Source: Muriicola jejuensis (GTDB lineage Bacteria; Bacteroidota; Bacteroidia; Flavobacteriales; Flavobacteriaceae). Taken from it: DNA of 64,000 nt. This document shows, in pieces, positions 45,755 through 54,009 of the stretch. Under the pieces are notes generated by a model. The model was not told where the DNA came from. It saw nothing but the letters and a program-made list of their open reading frames with translations, and did no database searches. The DNA lies in contig NZ_JAABOP010000006.1 of assembly GCF_010671595.1 (NCBI RefSeq), forward strand, positions 62,001-126,000, in the 5' to 3' direction. Made by a program: the position numbers and the translations under genes. Every line of letters starts with the position of its first letter. The stretch's first letter is position 1.

Positions 45755-46660
45755 TTGAAAACACCCACGCAGGAAATACACCTTCCCCTTCTCAAGGATG
45801 GGCAGATCACCCTTAGTATAAGGAGGGAGGATATGATACATCCCTTGCTTTCCGGCAACAAGTTCCGCAAATTGAAGTACAACCTGGAAGAAGCAAAAAA
45901 GCTGGGCCTGTCAACCCTGCTGACCTTCGGAGGGGCCTATTCCAACCATATCCCTGCTGTGGCCTATGCAGCTTCAAATCACGATCTGAAATCCATTGGG
46001 ATTATCCGGGGGGAAGAACTGGCAGATTCCTGGCAGGACAACCCCACGCTTAAAACCGCCTCAGAATGGGGCATGCAATTCGAATTTGTAACTCGGCAGG
46101 CTTATCGTGCCAAGGAGACAAGCTCATTTCAGGAGAAACTTCAAAAGAAATACGGCCTATTCTATTCTATTCCCGAAGGCGGAACAAACCTCCTTGGGAT
46201 CAGGGGGTGCGAAGAAATCCTGCAACCGGAGGATGAAAGCTTTGATGTCATTTGTTGTGCTGTGGGGACCGGGGGTACACTGGCCGGGATCAGCATAGCC
46301 GCCTGGGACCACCAGAAGGTGTTGGGATTTCCAGCATTAAAAGGCGATTTCCTGAACAGCGACCTCAAGGAACTTACCCCTCGCAGCAACTGGTCTTTGA
46401 CCACGGACTACTCCTTCGGGGGATACGGGAAGGTGACCGGAGAGCTGATCCGTTTTATCAATAACTTTAAGGACGAGACCGGTATCCCGCTCGACCCTGT
46501 GTACACCGGTAAAATGATGTTCGGACTCCTGGACATGGTGAGGAAAGGGGATTTCGATAAGGGGACCCGTATCCTTGCGATCCATACGGGCGGACTGCAG
46601 GGTATCATGGGAATGAATGGCATTTTGAAAAAAAAGAACTTACCTTTGCTCACTGTATGA
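45755..46660 (+). CDS. PLP-dependent ACC deaminase / D-cysteine desulfhydrase-like enzyme
   Basis: The 301-residue fold-type II PLP enzyme has the Lys in SGNKFRKLKYNL (about 35-46), followed by the substrate loop TFGGAYSNHI and a phosphate-binding Gly-rich loop GTGGTLAG. Relatives open the ACC ring or desulfurate D-cysteine; most such flavobacterial enzymes are unassigned. Start choice: TTG 45755 (LKTPTQEIHLPLL), 10 nt after the previous stop, agrees with homologues as I know them. ATGs at 45653 and 45674 would overlap the HExxH gene by 71-92 bp. The stop overlaps the next ATG (ATGA). Confidence 0.88.
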   Translation: MKTPTQEIHLPLLKDGQITLSIRREDMIHPLLSGNKFRKLKYNLEEAKKLGLSTLLTFGGAYSNHIPAVAYAASNHDLKSIGIIRGEELADSWQDNPTLKTASEWGMQFEFVTRQAYRAKETSSFQEKLQKKYGLFYSIPEGGTNLLGIRGCEEILQPEDESFDVICCAVGTGGTLAGISIAAWDHQKVLGFPALKGDFLNSDLKELTPRSNWSLTTDYSFGGYGKVTGELIRFINNFKDETGIPLDPVYTGKMMFGLLDMVRKGDFDKGTRILAIHTGGLQGIMGMNGILKKKNLPLLTV

Positions 46661-47475
46661 GGAAGATTTTTTTTACCTGTGCTCTGCTTGTACTCATCTC
46701 GGGATGTGGTACCAAGAAGCGCACGACGTACTCCAAGGGGCAGAAATCTACTTCGGTAACGGAGACCTACAAGGCAGAAAGCGACCTGCATCCCATGCCG
46801 GAAGATTCGGGGAGATTCATGGAATTCCCCATCGCGTCCATAGAGGACTACATAGATACATTTTCGGAGATTGCCCAGAATGAGATGAAGGCCTATGGGA
46901 TCCCTGCCAGTATCACCCTTGCACAGGGGATCCTGGAAAGTGGTTTCGGCCGTGGGGAACTCACCCTGAAGACCAATAATCATTTCGGGATCAAGTGCCA
47001 TACGGGATGGGAAGGACCCTATGCTCTCCACGATGACGATGAGGCGGGGGAGTGTTTCAGGAAATACAACCACCCTATGTATTCCTTCAGAGACCACAGC
47101 CTGTTCCTTACTACCAGGTCGAGATACGCCTTTTTGTTCGAACTCAGGAAAGACGATTATGAAGGCTGGGCCCATGGGCTCAAACAAGCCGGTTACGCCA
47201 CAGACAGGAAGTATCCACAGAAACTGATCAACTTTATCGAACGATACAGGCTGTATGAATATGACAGGGCCGTGTTGCAAAATGATTATGCGGTTGCGAA
47301 GCGATCTTCAGCAGACCAGTACAGGGTCCACATAGTGCAGGAAGGGGATACCCTCTATTCTATTTCGCGTCGCTATTTCCTGACCGTGGAAGAGTTGAAG
47401 CGCTTAAACGCTTTGAACGGCGACATTATTTCCGTCGGACAGGAATTGAGAATACAGTCCAACAACATCAGATAG
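46657..47475 (+). CDS. Glucosaminidase/LysM lipoprotein (peptidoglycan hydrolase)
   Basis: The 272-residue lipoprotein has lipobox ISGC (Cys at about 17), a mannosyl-glycoprotein endo-beta-N-acetylglucosaminidase domain (about 60-205, with [13 protein letters not shown] carrying the catalytic Glu and NNHFGIKC) and a C-terminal LysM domain (about 224-269, [14 protein letters not shown]). It should cut glycan strands of peptidoglycan at the inner face of the outer membrane. Its ATG overlaps the stop of the PLP gene (ATGA) and hemL follows after 4 nt. Confidence 0.94.
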   Translation: MRKIFFTCALLVLISGCGTKKRTTYSKGQKSTSVTETYKAESDLHPMPEDSGRFMEFPIASIEDYIDTFSEIAQNEMKAYGIPASITLAQGILESGFGRGELTLKTNNHFGIKCHTGWEGPYALHDDDEAGECFRKYNHPMYSFRDHSLFLTTRSRYAFLFELRKDDYEGWAHGLKQAGYATDRKYPQKLINFIERYRLYEYDRAVLQNDYAVAKRSSADQYRVHIVQEGDTLYSISRRYFLTVEELKRLNALNGDIISVGQELRIQSNNIR

Positions 47476-47479
47476 CAGT

Positions 47480-48769
47480 ATGAAATATCAAAGAAGCAGC
47501 GCCCTTTTCAGGGAGGCTCAGCGTTATATTCCCGGGGGGGTGAACTCTCCGGTCAGGGCTTTCAAGGCAGTAGGGGGAGAACCCATCTTTGTAAAGGAGG
47601 CCAAAGGTGCCTACCTCTATGACGTCGACGGCAACCGCCTGATCGATTATATCTCCTCCTGGGGCCCACTGATCCTTGGGCATGCCTATGAACCCGTCCT
47701 GGAGGCTGTGGTAGAAAAGGCGAAGAAAGGAACGTCTTTCGGGATGCCTACAGAGATTGAAACGGAATTGGCCAGGCTCGCGATTTCCATGGCACCGAAC
47801 ATAGACAAGATCCGATTCGTCAACAGCGGAACAGAGGCCTGTATGAGCGCTATCCGTCTGGCCAGGGGTTTTACAGGTAAGGATAAGATAATCAAATTTG
47901 CAGGTTGTTACCACGGCCATGCAGACTCCTTCCTCATACAGGCAGGAAGCGGGGCCGTTACCTTTGGAAGCCCGAACAGTCCCGGGGTTACACAGGGTAC
48001 GGCAAAAGATACCTTATTGGCCCGGTACAATGATCTGCAAAGCGTGGATGACCTCATCGCTGCCAATGAAGGAGAGATAGCCGCCGTGATCATAGAGCCG
48101 GTGGCAGGTAATATGGGCTGTATCATCCCTAAGACCGATTTCATTAAGGGCTTGAGGGAAAGATGTACAAAGGCCGGGATCTTACTCATCTTTGACGAGG
48201 TCATGACAGGTTTCAGACTGGCGCCCGGAGGTGCTCAGGAAGTACTCGGGATTCCGGCAGACATGGTTACCTACGGGAAGGTGATCGGTGGGGGATTGCC
48301 TGTCGGAGCGTTTGCCGCGAGGAGTGAGATCATGGATTACCTGGCTCCCGAAGGCCCGGTTTACCAGGCAGGTACCCTGAGTGGCAACCCCCTTGCCATG
48401 AGTGCGGGCCTTGCCATGCTCACCGCCCTGAAGGAGAACCCTGAGGTATTTGAGAGTCTCGAGAAGAAAACGCGGTACCTGCACGAGGGAATATCCGGAG
48501 TGCTTACCGAAGCGGGTATCACCCATCAGATCAATCGTTTTGGGTCTATGATCTCTGTGCATTTTACAGGGGAACCCGTAGTGGATTTCGATGGGGCCGT
48601 AAGGGGGAATAACGATACTTTTAAGGCGTATTTCCACGGCATGCTCTCAAAAGGGATCTATCTTCCACCCAGCGCTTTCGAAAGCTATTTCCTGAACGAT
48701 GCCCTTTCATACGAAGATATCGACTACACCATAGAGGCACTAAGGCAGATCGCTCCGGAACTAAAATGA
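47480..48769 (+). CDS. hemL: Glutamate-1-semialdehyde 2,1-aminomutase
   Basis: The 429-residue PLP enzyme of the C5 pathway forms 5-aminolevulinate for haem. Visible motifs are the N-terminal [13 protein letters not shown] (about 14-26), [16 protein letters not shown] (about 115-130), FDEVMTGFR and the PLP lysine in [13 protein letters not shown] (about 264-276). It is the last gene of the operon and ends at a strong terminator 3 nt after the stop. Haem made here would serve katG and respiration, but the neighbours (wall hydrolase, PLP enzyme) have no direct link. Confidence 0.97.
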   Translation: MKYQRSSALFREAQRYIPGGVNSPVRAFKAVGGEPIFVKEAKGAYLYDVDGNRLIDYISSWGPLILGHAYEPVLEAVVEKAKKGTSFGMPTEIETELARLAISMAPNIDKIRFVNSGTEACMSAIRLARGFTGKDKIIKFAGCYHGHADSFLIQAGSGAVTFGSPNSPGVTQGTAKDTLLARYNDLQSVDDLIAANEGEIAAVIIEPVAGNMGCIIPKTDFIKGLRERCTKAGILLIFDEVMTGFRLAPGGAQEVLGIPADMVTYGKVIGGGLPVGAFAARSEIMDYLAPEGPVYQAGTLSGNPLAMSAGLAMLTALKENPEVFESLEKKTRYLHEGISGVLTEAGITHQINRFGSMISVHFTGEPVVDFDGAVRGNNDTFKAYFHGMLSKGIYLPPSAFESYFLNDALSYEDIDYTIEALRQIAPELK

Positions 48770-48771
48770 AG

Positions 48772-48795
48772 AAGGGCCCCAGGGGCCCTTTTTTT
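48772..48795. terminator. Bidirectional terminator between hemL and the following gene
   Basis: AAGGGCCCC and GGGGCCCTT are complementary around a single A, giving a hairpin with seven T residues after the plus-strand arm. The minus-strand gene stop (48794-48796) lies inside the T-tract. Confidence 0.88.
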
Positions 48796-49237
48796 ATCGT
48801 CTTCCTCTACCATCCTTTTCATGAGGATGTCCGCGGTGTTTCCTGTGATGCAGGCTCTTTTCCCATTTTTCGAACTGTTCCCCGTTCAGGATCTTTTTCA
48901 TGGAGGCCTTTTGGGCGATCATGTGATCCAGGCGCTCACTTTCCCTTGAAAATCTTTCATCTGCACTGAGGTCTTTTCCCTGAGCGTCATCGCGTTCTTT
49001 TTGTGACTCCTCCATTTTCTCTGTACGGAGGCGCGCATTCTCCAGATGGAGTTTCTGCACCTGCTCCTGCTGGGCCTGGGTCAGGTCCAGCGCCAGGGTC
49101 ATTCGTTTGGTCTGCAGGGTTGCCACCTGTTCCGGTGTCAATGGGTCTTTGTCATGTTGTGGCCTGTGTGGGTTTCGGTCCTGAGCCATGGCGCTCAAAC
49201 TGGCTATGGTGAACATAGCGATAAGGATTTTTTTCAT
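48794..49237 (-). CDS. Periplasmic helical protein, DUF4890/Spy-like
   Basis: The 147-residue protein has a signal peptide (about 1-18, SAMAQ). The mature part is almost entirely helical and charged: LTPEQVATLQTKRMTLALDL, then QAQQEQVQKLHLENARLR, as in LTXXQ/Spy/CpxP-like chaperones and the Bacteroidota DUF4890 group. The end is His/Arg-rich (HHRKHRGHPHEKDGRGRR) and may bind metal. It may be a periplasmic chaperone or stress protein. It is convergent with hemL. Confidence 0.82.
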   Translation of the reverse strand: MKKILIAMFTIASLSAMAQDRNPHRPQHDKDPLTPEQVATLQTKRMTLALDLTQAQQEQVQKLHLENARLRTEKMEESQKERDDAQGKDLSADERFSRESERLDHMIAQKASMKKILNGEQFEKWEKSLHHRKHRGHPHEKDGRGRR

Positions 49238-49346
49238 GTGTTTTATATTTAGTGATTTCCCTTTTGACCTTAGAGAGGTGGAAAGGTTTAGCTACGCCAG
49301 AGGAAATTAGGACGGATTTAACTCTTGTGTGAAGTGCCTACTGAAA

Positions 49347-49379
49347 ATGAAAAAGGCCTGCACTTATCGCAGGCCTTTT
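49347..49379 (-). terminator. Terminator of the 54-residue protein gene
   Basis: AAAAGGCCTGC and GCAGGCCTTTT form an 11-bp stem around ACTTATC, with TTTTC-rich sequence following on the minus strand, 36 nt after the stop at 49415. Confidence 0.85.
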
Positions 49380-49414
49380 CGAAGGTGATTTGGGGATATG
49401 ATTTAGGTAATTGC

Positions 49415-49579
49415 TTACAGAGCTTTATCCTTATCTTCCTGAAGCTCATCGGCCTGAGTCTGGACCAGTTGATTATCTCCGGGGGTTACTTCTCCGGTGG
49501 ATGAATCCATCTGAGCGTAAATAAGAACGGAGGCGATAAAACAAATCAGGTAGATAAGACTTTTTACTTTGTAAGACAT
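49415..49579 (-). CDS. 54-residue secreted or membrane-anchored mini-protein
   Basis: From ATG 49579 the protein starts MSYKVKSLIYLICFIASV and has one signal-like helix (about 4-23, ending in YAQ). A 30-residue acidic, Gln-rich mature part follows (TQADELQEDKDKAL). The longer open frame upstream starts inside the neighbouring terminator and is not credible. A clear terminator downstream and the signal peptide support expression as a separate small gene. I recognise no family. Confidence 0.62.
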   Translation of the reverse strand: MSYKVKSLIYLICFIASVLIYAQMDSSTGEVTPGDNQLVQTQADELQEDKDKAL

Positions 49580-49720
49580 GATCTGGGGATTTTTAATTAC
49601 AAGTCTAATATAAGCCCTAAAAGAAGGTGTTTTCCGGGAATGTTGTCCGCTGCACGTTTGGTTGTGGTAAAATGCCCAAAAGTTGTGGTAAACTGAAAAA
49701 TCGACCCGCGGGATCAAAAT

Positions 49721-49757
49721 AAAAAAGGTACCGTTCACAGAGGAAACGGTACCTTTT
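49721..49757 (-). terminator. Terminator of the zinc metalloprotease gene
   Basis: AAAAGGTACCGTT and AACGGTACCTTTT form a stem of at least 12 bp around TCACAGAGG (plus-strand reading), with six T residues on the minus strand, 22 nt after the stop at 49779. Confidence 0.9.
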
Positions 49758-49778
49758 AAAGAGTGTGTTTTTCAGGTC

Positions 49779-52274
49779 CTAGCTGGGATCCAGGATCTTT
49801 TCTATGCGATCCGCTATATCCTGCAGGTGGTATTTGCTCATCCTGTCGGAAGTCCTGTTTACCGCATTACGCGCAGCGGTCTGGATGGTGTTAAGTTCTG
49901 CTCGTGCAATAGACCTAAGGTCTGACTGGCTCATGGTCACCGCGGTCGACTTGCGGTATCCTCCGAAGTCGGGTAACTTCCGCTGGTCTTCTGCGTTCAT
50001 GATATATTCGAGTCGGTCTACATGCGCCTTCTGCAGGTTTCTTCGATAGGTATCAATGGTCCTTCCCGTCCTCAGTTCTGACCAGATCCCCTGCCGGAGA
50101 TCCGTCATCAGGTCTACCAGGGTATAGGCCTCGTTGCCATACATGGCCTCATACTCCACCAGCCTTTCCATTTTACCCAGACTCAACAGGTTGTTGAGCG
50201 TGCGCTCCTGCAACCCTCTTAACCGTTCTACAGAACCAGAGTATTCTATTTTGGAAAACAGGTCCTTGTCGATCAGCCATTCCGGTGTCTCGAAGAGCTG
50301 GTCGTGGAGGAAGGCAACACATTCTTCCTGGTGTTCTTTGGGCACATAGGTATAGACCGGGCCTTCCTGATCATAGGTCTTGTGGTTTTCGTATACCCCT
50401 CCGATGTTATTGGAAACATGACCCATATACCTGTTAAACTGTGACAGGACCTGCCCGTAGAGGGTTTCCAGGTCATCGTAGTTCTTCCCTTCCTCCTCGG
50501 TCCATTCGATGAGGTTAGGCACGATGCGCTTGAGATTCATGATCCCGTATTCGCTGGCCAGGATGGCATTGTCACCGAGATCTTCTGTTTGTGAGCTCGG
50601 ATCTACCACATCACCAGCCTGCTGGTGTCCGAATCGGTACAGGGGGTCTCCCGCGTGTTCCAGGATCCATGAATCCAGGATGGGTTTCTCTCCCTCCGCT
50701 GTTTTGTCTGGAATAGGCCGGTATCCCCAGCTTATGGCGTATTTGTCGTAGATTCCTATGTTCGGCATCAGGGCCACATCCCCGTCCTCAGGCTGGGCTA
50801 CGTAGTTGAATCTGGCGTAGTCCATAATAGATGGGGCAGTACCGTATTTTTTAGTAAAGGAAGGAGACCTGAGCGAATCTACGGGATAAGCAACACTGCT
50901 GCCCATATTATGAGGCAGCCCCAGGGTGTGGCCTACTTCGTGGGAAGAGACAAACCGGATCAGCCTTCCCATGACCTCGTCCTTAAAGGCTACTCCGCGG
51001 GCATCGGGATTGATGGCTGCAGTCTGTACAAAGAACCAGTTCCTGAGCAGGGTCATCACATTGTGGTACCAGTTGATGTCCGATTCGAGAATCTCCCCGC
51101 TTCTCGGGTCACTTACATGAGGCCCGTTCGCGTTGGGAATTGGAGAGGCCAGGTATCGCACCACCGAATAGCGCACATCTTCGGGCGACCAGTCCGGATC
51201 TTCTTCAGGAGAAGGCGGGTCCTTGGCAATGATCGCATTCTTAAAACCGGCGGCTTCAAAGGCCACCTGCCAGTCCTCTATACCCTGCTTGATGTAGGGA
51301 ACCCATTGCTTTGGGGTGGCGCGGTCTACGTAGTAAACAATAGGTTTTTTAGGCTCCACCAGTTCACCCCTCTTGAATTTTTCCATGTCCTCTTCTTTGA
51401 CCTCCAGTCTCCATCGGTCCAGATAGGTGATCGTTTTGCTCTCCTGCGCATCCAGGCCGTAATCTACCTGCCCTCTTGCGAACCATCCCACGCGCCTGTC
51501 GAAATAGCGCCTTTTCATCGGTTCTTTGGGCAACAGGATCATAGAGTTGTTGATCTCTATAGAGATTGATCCAAGACTTTCATTGGAAGGGGGTTCGCCT
51601 GCATTGTAGGTCTTTACATGTCTGGCTTCAATGTTCAGGGGATAGCTTTTAATGGACTCCAGGTAACTCCTGCCGTCATCGAGCCTGGTTGCCTTATAGC
51701 GCTTCCTGTAACTTTCGGGCATACCCAGGGCCTGCACGTCTTTGGTAAAGAGTTCATCGATCTCGATCACCGTTGCAGGGTTCAGGGAATCCTTTTTAAA
51801 GGCCTTGATGTCGAAGGCGTACAGTACGGGCTCAAAATTAGAATTGACCACGGCCTCGTGCACCGGCAGGGAATCTGCAGCCACTACATCGTGACTTACG
51901 ACGCGAAGGAGGACCTTTTTGGGTTTCTTTTCCCACCTGAGGACCTGTGTATTGATCTTGCCGCCTCCAAAGCCTATCCCTGAAGCCGTTTTCGAAATAC
52001 GGCTCACCATCAGCATCTCCCTGTTGAAAAGGGAATCCGGGATCTCGTAAAAATGGGAATCGTCTACCGTATGGACTTTAAAAAGACCGTCATCCGTAAC
52101 GGCTTCTTTGGTAATGACCTTTTCATAGGGTTCAATATCGCCTTTTTTGCTCTTGGCGGCAGGGGTAGCAGCCTCCGTCTTTTTCTTCTTTTTGAATAGC
52201 TGAGCTTCAGCCGTCTGGGAGTACCCGGCAATTAGCAGAAGCAACAGGATTTTTGGGAGTAATTTTTTAATCAT
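49779..52274 (-). CDS. Zinc-dependent metalloprotease (DUF5117/DUF5118 type)
   Basis: The 831-residue secreted protein has a signal peptide (about 1-24). An N-terminal DUF5118-like segment and a DUF5117-like domain (about 55-320) precede a metzincin catalytic domain with HEVGHTLGLPHN (about 452-463), that is HExxHxxGxxH. The C-terminal helical domain has LERL-type repeats (KIEYSGSVERLRGL). It is probably exported to the periplasm or outside; the substrate is unknown. Several paralogues are usual in marine Flavobacteriia. It is monocistronic, with 267 bp free upstream. Confidence 0.92.
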   Translation of the reverse strand: MIKKLLPKILLLLLIAGYSQTAEAQLFKKKKKTEAATPAAKSKKGDIEPYEKVITKEAVTDDGLFKVHTVDDSHFYEIPDSLFNREMLMVSRISKTASGIGFGGGKINTQVLRWEKKPKKVLLRVVSHDVVAADSLPVHEAVVNSNFEPVLYAFDIKAFKKDSLNPATVIEIDELFTKDVQALGMPESYRKRYKATRLDDGRSYLESIKSYPLNIEARHVKTYNAGEPPSNESLGSISIEINNSMILLPKEPMKRRYFDRRVGWFARGQVDYGLDAQESKTITYLDRWRLEVKEEDMEKFKRGELVEPKKPIVYYVDRATPKQWVPYIKQGIEDWQVAFEAAGFKNAIIAKDPPSPEEDPDWSPEDVRYSVVRYLASPIPNANGPHVSDPRSGEILESDINWYHNVMTLLRNWFFVQTAAINPDARGVAFKDEVMGRLIRFVSSHEVGHTLGLPHNMGSSVAYPVDSLRSPSFTKKYGTAPSIMDYARFNYVAQPEDGDVALMPNIGIYDKYAISWGYRPIPDKTAEGEKPILDSWILEHAGDPLYRFGHQQAGDVVDPSSQTEDLGDNAILASEYGIMNLKRIVPNLIEWTEEEGKNYDDLETLYGQVLSQFNRYMGHVSNNIGGVYENHKTYDQEGPVYTYVPKEHQEECVAFLHDQLFETPEWLIDKDLFSKIEYSGSVERLRGLQERTLNNLLSLGKMERLVEYEAMYGNEAYTLVDLMTDLRQGIWSELRTGRTIDTYRRNLQKAHVDRLEYIMNAEDQRKLPDFGGYRKSTAVTMSQSDLRSIARAELNTIQTAARNAVNRTSDRMSKYHLQDIADRIEKILDPS

Positions 52275-52541
52275 TTTGGGTTTTTATTAGTTTGAAGTTT
52301 CCAAAGAACTGAAAAAATCACCAAAGCTTCTGTTAAGGAATTCTTAAGCAGTACCCTTTGAGGGCCGCATCCTCACAACCATGATAACATTCAGATATAC
52401 AAGGTATTACACAACTTAAAGTGCAAAGAAAATCGTCATTTTTACGGACTGTGAAAGTGTTAAACATCCCCTAATTATGTAACATCTTGTGTTTTCAGAA
52501 GTCTTATAAGCATAGAATCACAACCATCAATCAATCGAAAA

Positions 52542-53150
52542 ATGAACAAATTATTTATCCTATGTGGAATGGTTTTCCTGGGGATAACCTCCACGCCGCA
52601 ATCACCTGAAAAAAGTCAGATCGAATCACAGGAATTCATCAAGCCTGTAACCCTCAAAGTAAAGATAAGGGCCCATGAGGAAATCCGAAATCACGCCTTC
52701 ATAGAAGTGGTTAAAGAATCGGCTGCCTCACAAGAACTCGATATCGCCTCCATCCCTTTTGAGGAAATGGAAGAATCTATCGCTCTGGGGTTCGATACAG
52801 GAGATTACCTCCCTGAAAACTTTGATCCCTACAAGACATATGTAGATTTGAGCGCGATCCCCTATCTGGAGGAAAGGGAGGAAGAAATCCTCATCGGCAG
52901 CCTTAAAGTATTTTTGCCAGAAGGATTCAACCCATACGCCTCTCCCTCAGATTTCATGGATATATCCTATATGGAAGAAGAGAAGATCGACCTGGGTTTC
53001 GATACCAGAGACTGGCTGCCTGAAGGATTCGATGCGTATTCCAGGGATCTCGATCTGGATTCCATCGTGTATGTAGAAGAAGAGGATTTGGACCTGGGGT
53101 TCGATACGTCCCTCTATCTCCCAGACAACTTTAACCCTTACAGTCTGTAA
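52542..53150 (+). CDS. Secreted LGFDT-repeat protein (four units)
   Basis: The 202-residue protein has a signal peptide (about 1-18). A beta-like segment (KPVTLKVKIRAHEEI, about 34-48) follows. Four acidic units of about 34-37 residues then have the consensus (I/L)xLGFDTxx(Y/W)LPExF(D/N)PY, then xxxDLxxIxYxEEE. Units start near residues 82, 119, 152 and 186; the second has IGSLKVFLPEGFNPY instead of LGFDT, and the last is cut after PY. I recognise no family. The acidic, Asp- and aromatic-rich repeats could bind cations or pack as a small repeat solenoid. Its own terminator lies 54 nt downstream and a paralogue follows. Confidence 0.8.
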   Translation: MNKLFILCGMVFLGITSTPQSPEKSQIESQEFIKPVTLKVKIRAHEEIRNHAFIEVVKESAASQELDIASIPFEEMEESIALGFDTGDYLPENFDPYKTYVDLSAIPYLEEREEEILIGSLKVFLPEGFNPYASPSDFMDISYMEEEKIDLGFDTRDWLPEGFDAYSRDLDLDSIVYVEEEDLDLGFDTSLYLPDNFNPYSL

Positions 53151-53203
53151 AGCATCTTTAAATGAGATTTGGATTTCATTGAGATATTTGAATTAGTTAG
53201 TTG

Positions 53204-53232
53204 AAAAGCCCCGGAGATGCCGGGGCTTTTTT
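53204..53232 (+). terminator. Terminator of the first LGFDT-repeat gene
   Basis: AAAAGCCCCGG and CCGGGGCTTTT form an 11-bp stem around AGATG with six T residues, separating the two paralogous genes into independent transcripts. Confidence 0.9.
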
Positions 53233-53435
53233 ATGGATAAAAGAGGTCACTTTTGAGGGAATTGTAGCTGTTTCGCGCTTACTTAACAAAAGTTTAACTC
53301 CTAAAAATCCACTGCATTAGTAGCAAGAAAAAGGTCGTCCGAATGCAGTAAAATACGCTTTGGAACCCCCGAATTATCAAGTTGATAAGAAAAATCTATA
53401 GAAATTGCGAAAACCATTATTCAGGCTGATACCAC

Positions 53436-53492
53436 AAAGTGTTAATCATTTCTCAAGGGCAATAAAAACGGGCTTTTCGGGTTATATCTTTG
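53436..53492 (+). promoter_or_regulatory. Upstream motif and -7 element of the second LGFDT-repeat gene
   Basis: AAAGTGTTAATCAT (53436-53449) matches AAAGTGTTAAACAT at 52454-52467 in 13 of 14 bases. The copies lie 83 and 88 nt before the two paralogous ATGs. TATCTTTG (53485-53492) is a consensus -7 element. The remaining part of 53151-53518 holds the first gene's terminator and AT-rich sequence without a gene. Confidence 0.55.
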
Positions 53493-53518
53493 CGTCAAAT
53501 TAAACCAATAAAAGCGTT

Positions 53519-53947
53519 ATGAATACACAATATACTTTAGTTTTTACGATGCTCCTTCTCGGTCTTGTGCTGAAAACCTCAGCCATGGAAAAGAGCAATG
53601 AGTACAACTTGGAGGTAGATTCCATCCTTTTTATCGAGGAGGACGAAGCTGCCAGTTTCGATTTCGATACAGCGACTTATTTGCCGGTCGACTTCAACCC
53701 CTATGCAGCGCCTTCAGATTTCAGACACGTGTCCTATATTGAGGAAAAAGCAGCGATTGACCTGGGTTTCGATACAAAGGAGTACTTGCCAGAGGGATTT
53801 GATCCCTATCGCTTCTTCTTCGACATCCATTCCATCGAGTATATCGAGGACGAGGAATTGTTGGATTTGGACCTGGCCATTATCAAACAGGTTCCCACAA
53901 GCGGACTTATGCTCCCTTATGAGAAGGAAATCAGGATGGGTTCCTAA
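53519..53947 (+). CDS. Secreted LGFDT-repeat protein (short paralogue)
   Basis: The 142-residue protein has a signal peptide (about 1-20). It has two full units, FDFDTATYLPVDFNPY and LGFDTKEYLPEGFDPY, each preceded by the DSIxxIEE / HVSYIEE pattern. A third, degenerate acidic segment (SIEYIEDEELLDLDLA) and a divergent 20-residue tail follow. It is paralogous to the gene at 52542 with the same order of elements and a related upstream motif, but it is separately transcribed. The function is unknown. Confidence 0.78.
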   Translation: MNTQYTLVFTMLLLGLVLKTSAMEKSNEYNLEVDSILFIEEDEAASFDFDTATYLPVDFNPYAAPSDFRHVSYIEEKAAIDLGFDTKEYLPEGFDPYRFFFDIHSIEYIEDEELLDLDLAIIKQVPTSGLMLPYEKEIRMGS

Positions 53948-53974
53948 GTAAGAACTCCGTAAATGATATCACCT

Positions 53975-54009
53975 ATCCCCGAAAGGACTCCTTTCGGGGA
54001 TATTTTTTT
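53975..54009 (+). terminator. Terminator of the second LGFDT-repeat gene
   Basis: ATCCCCGAAAG and CTTTCGGGGAT form an 11-bp stem around GACTC and end in ATTTTTTT. The convergent transporter gene stops within this T-tract. Confidence 0.9.

Noticed and set aside
49580-49738. N-terminal extension of the 54-residue protein
   Set aside because: The extension starts inside the metalloprotease terminator hairpin and precedes a clear signal peptide start at 49579.
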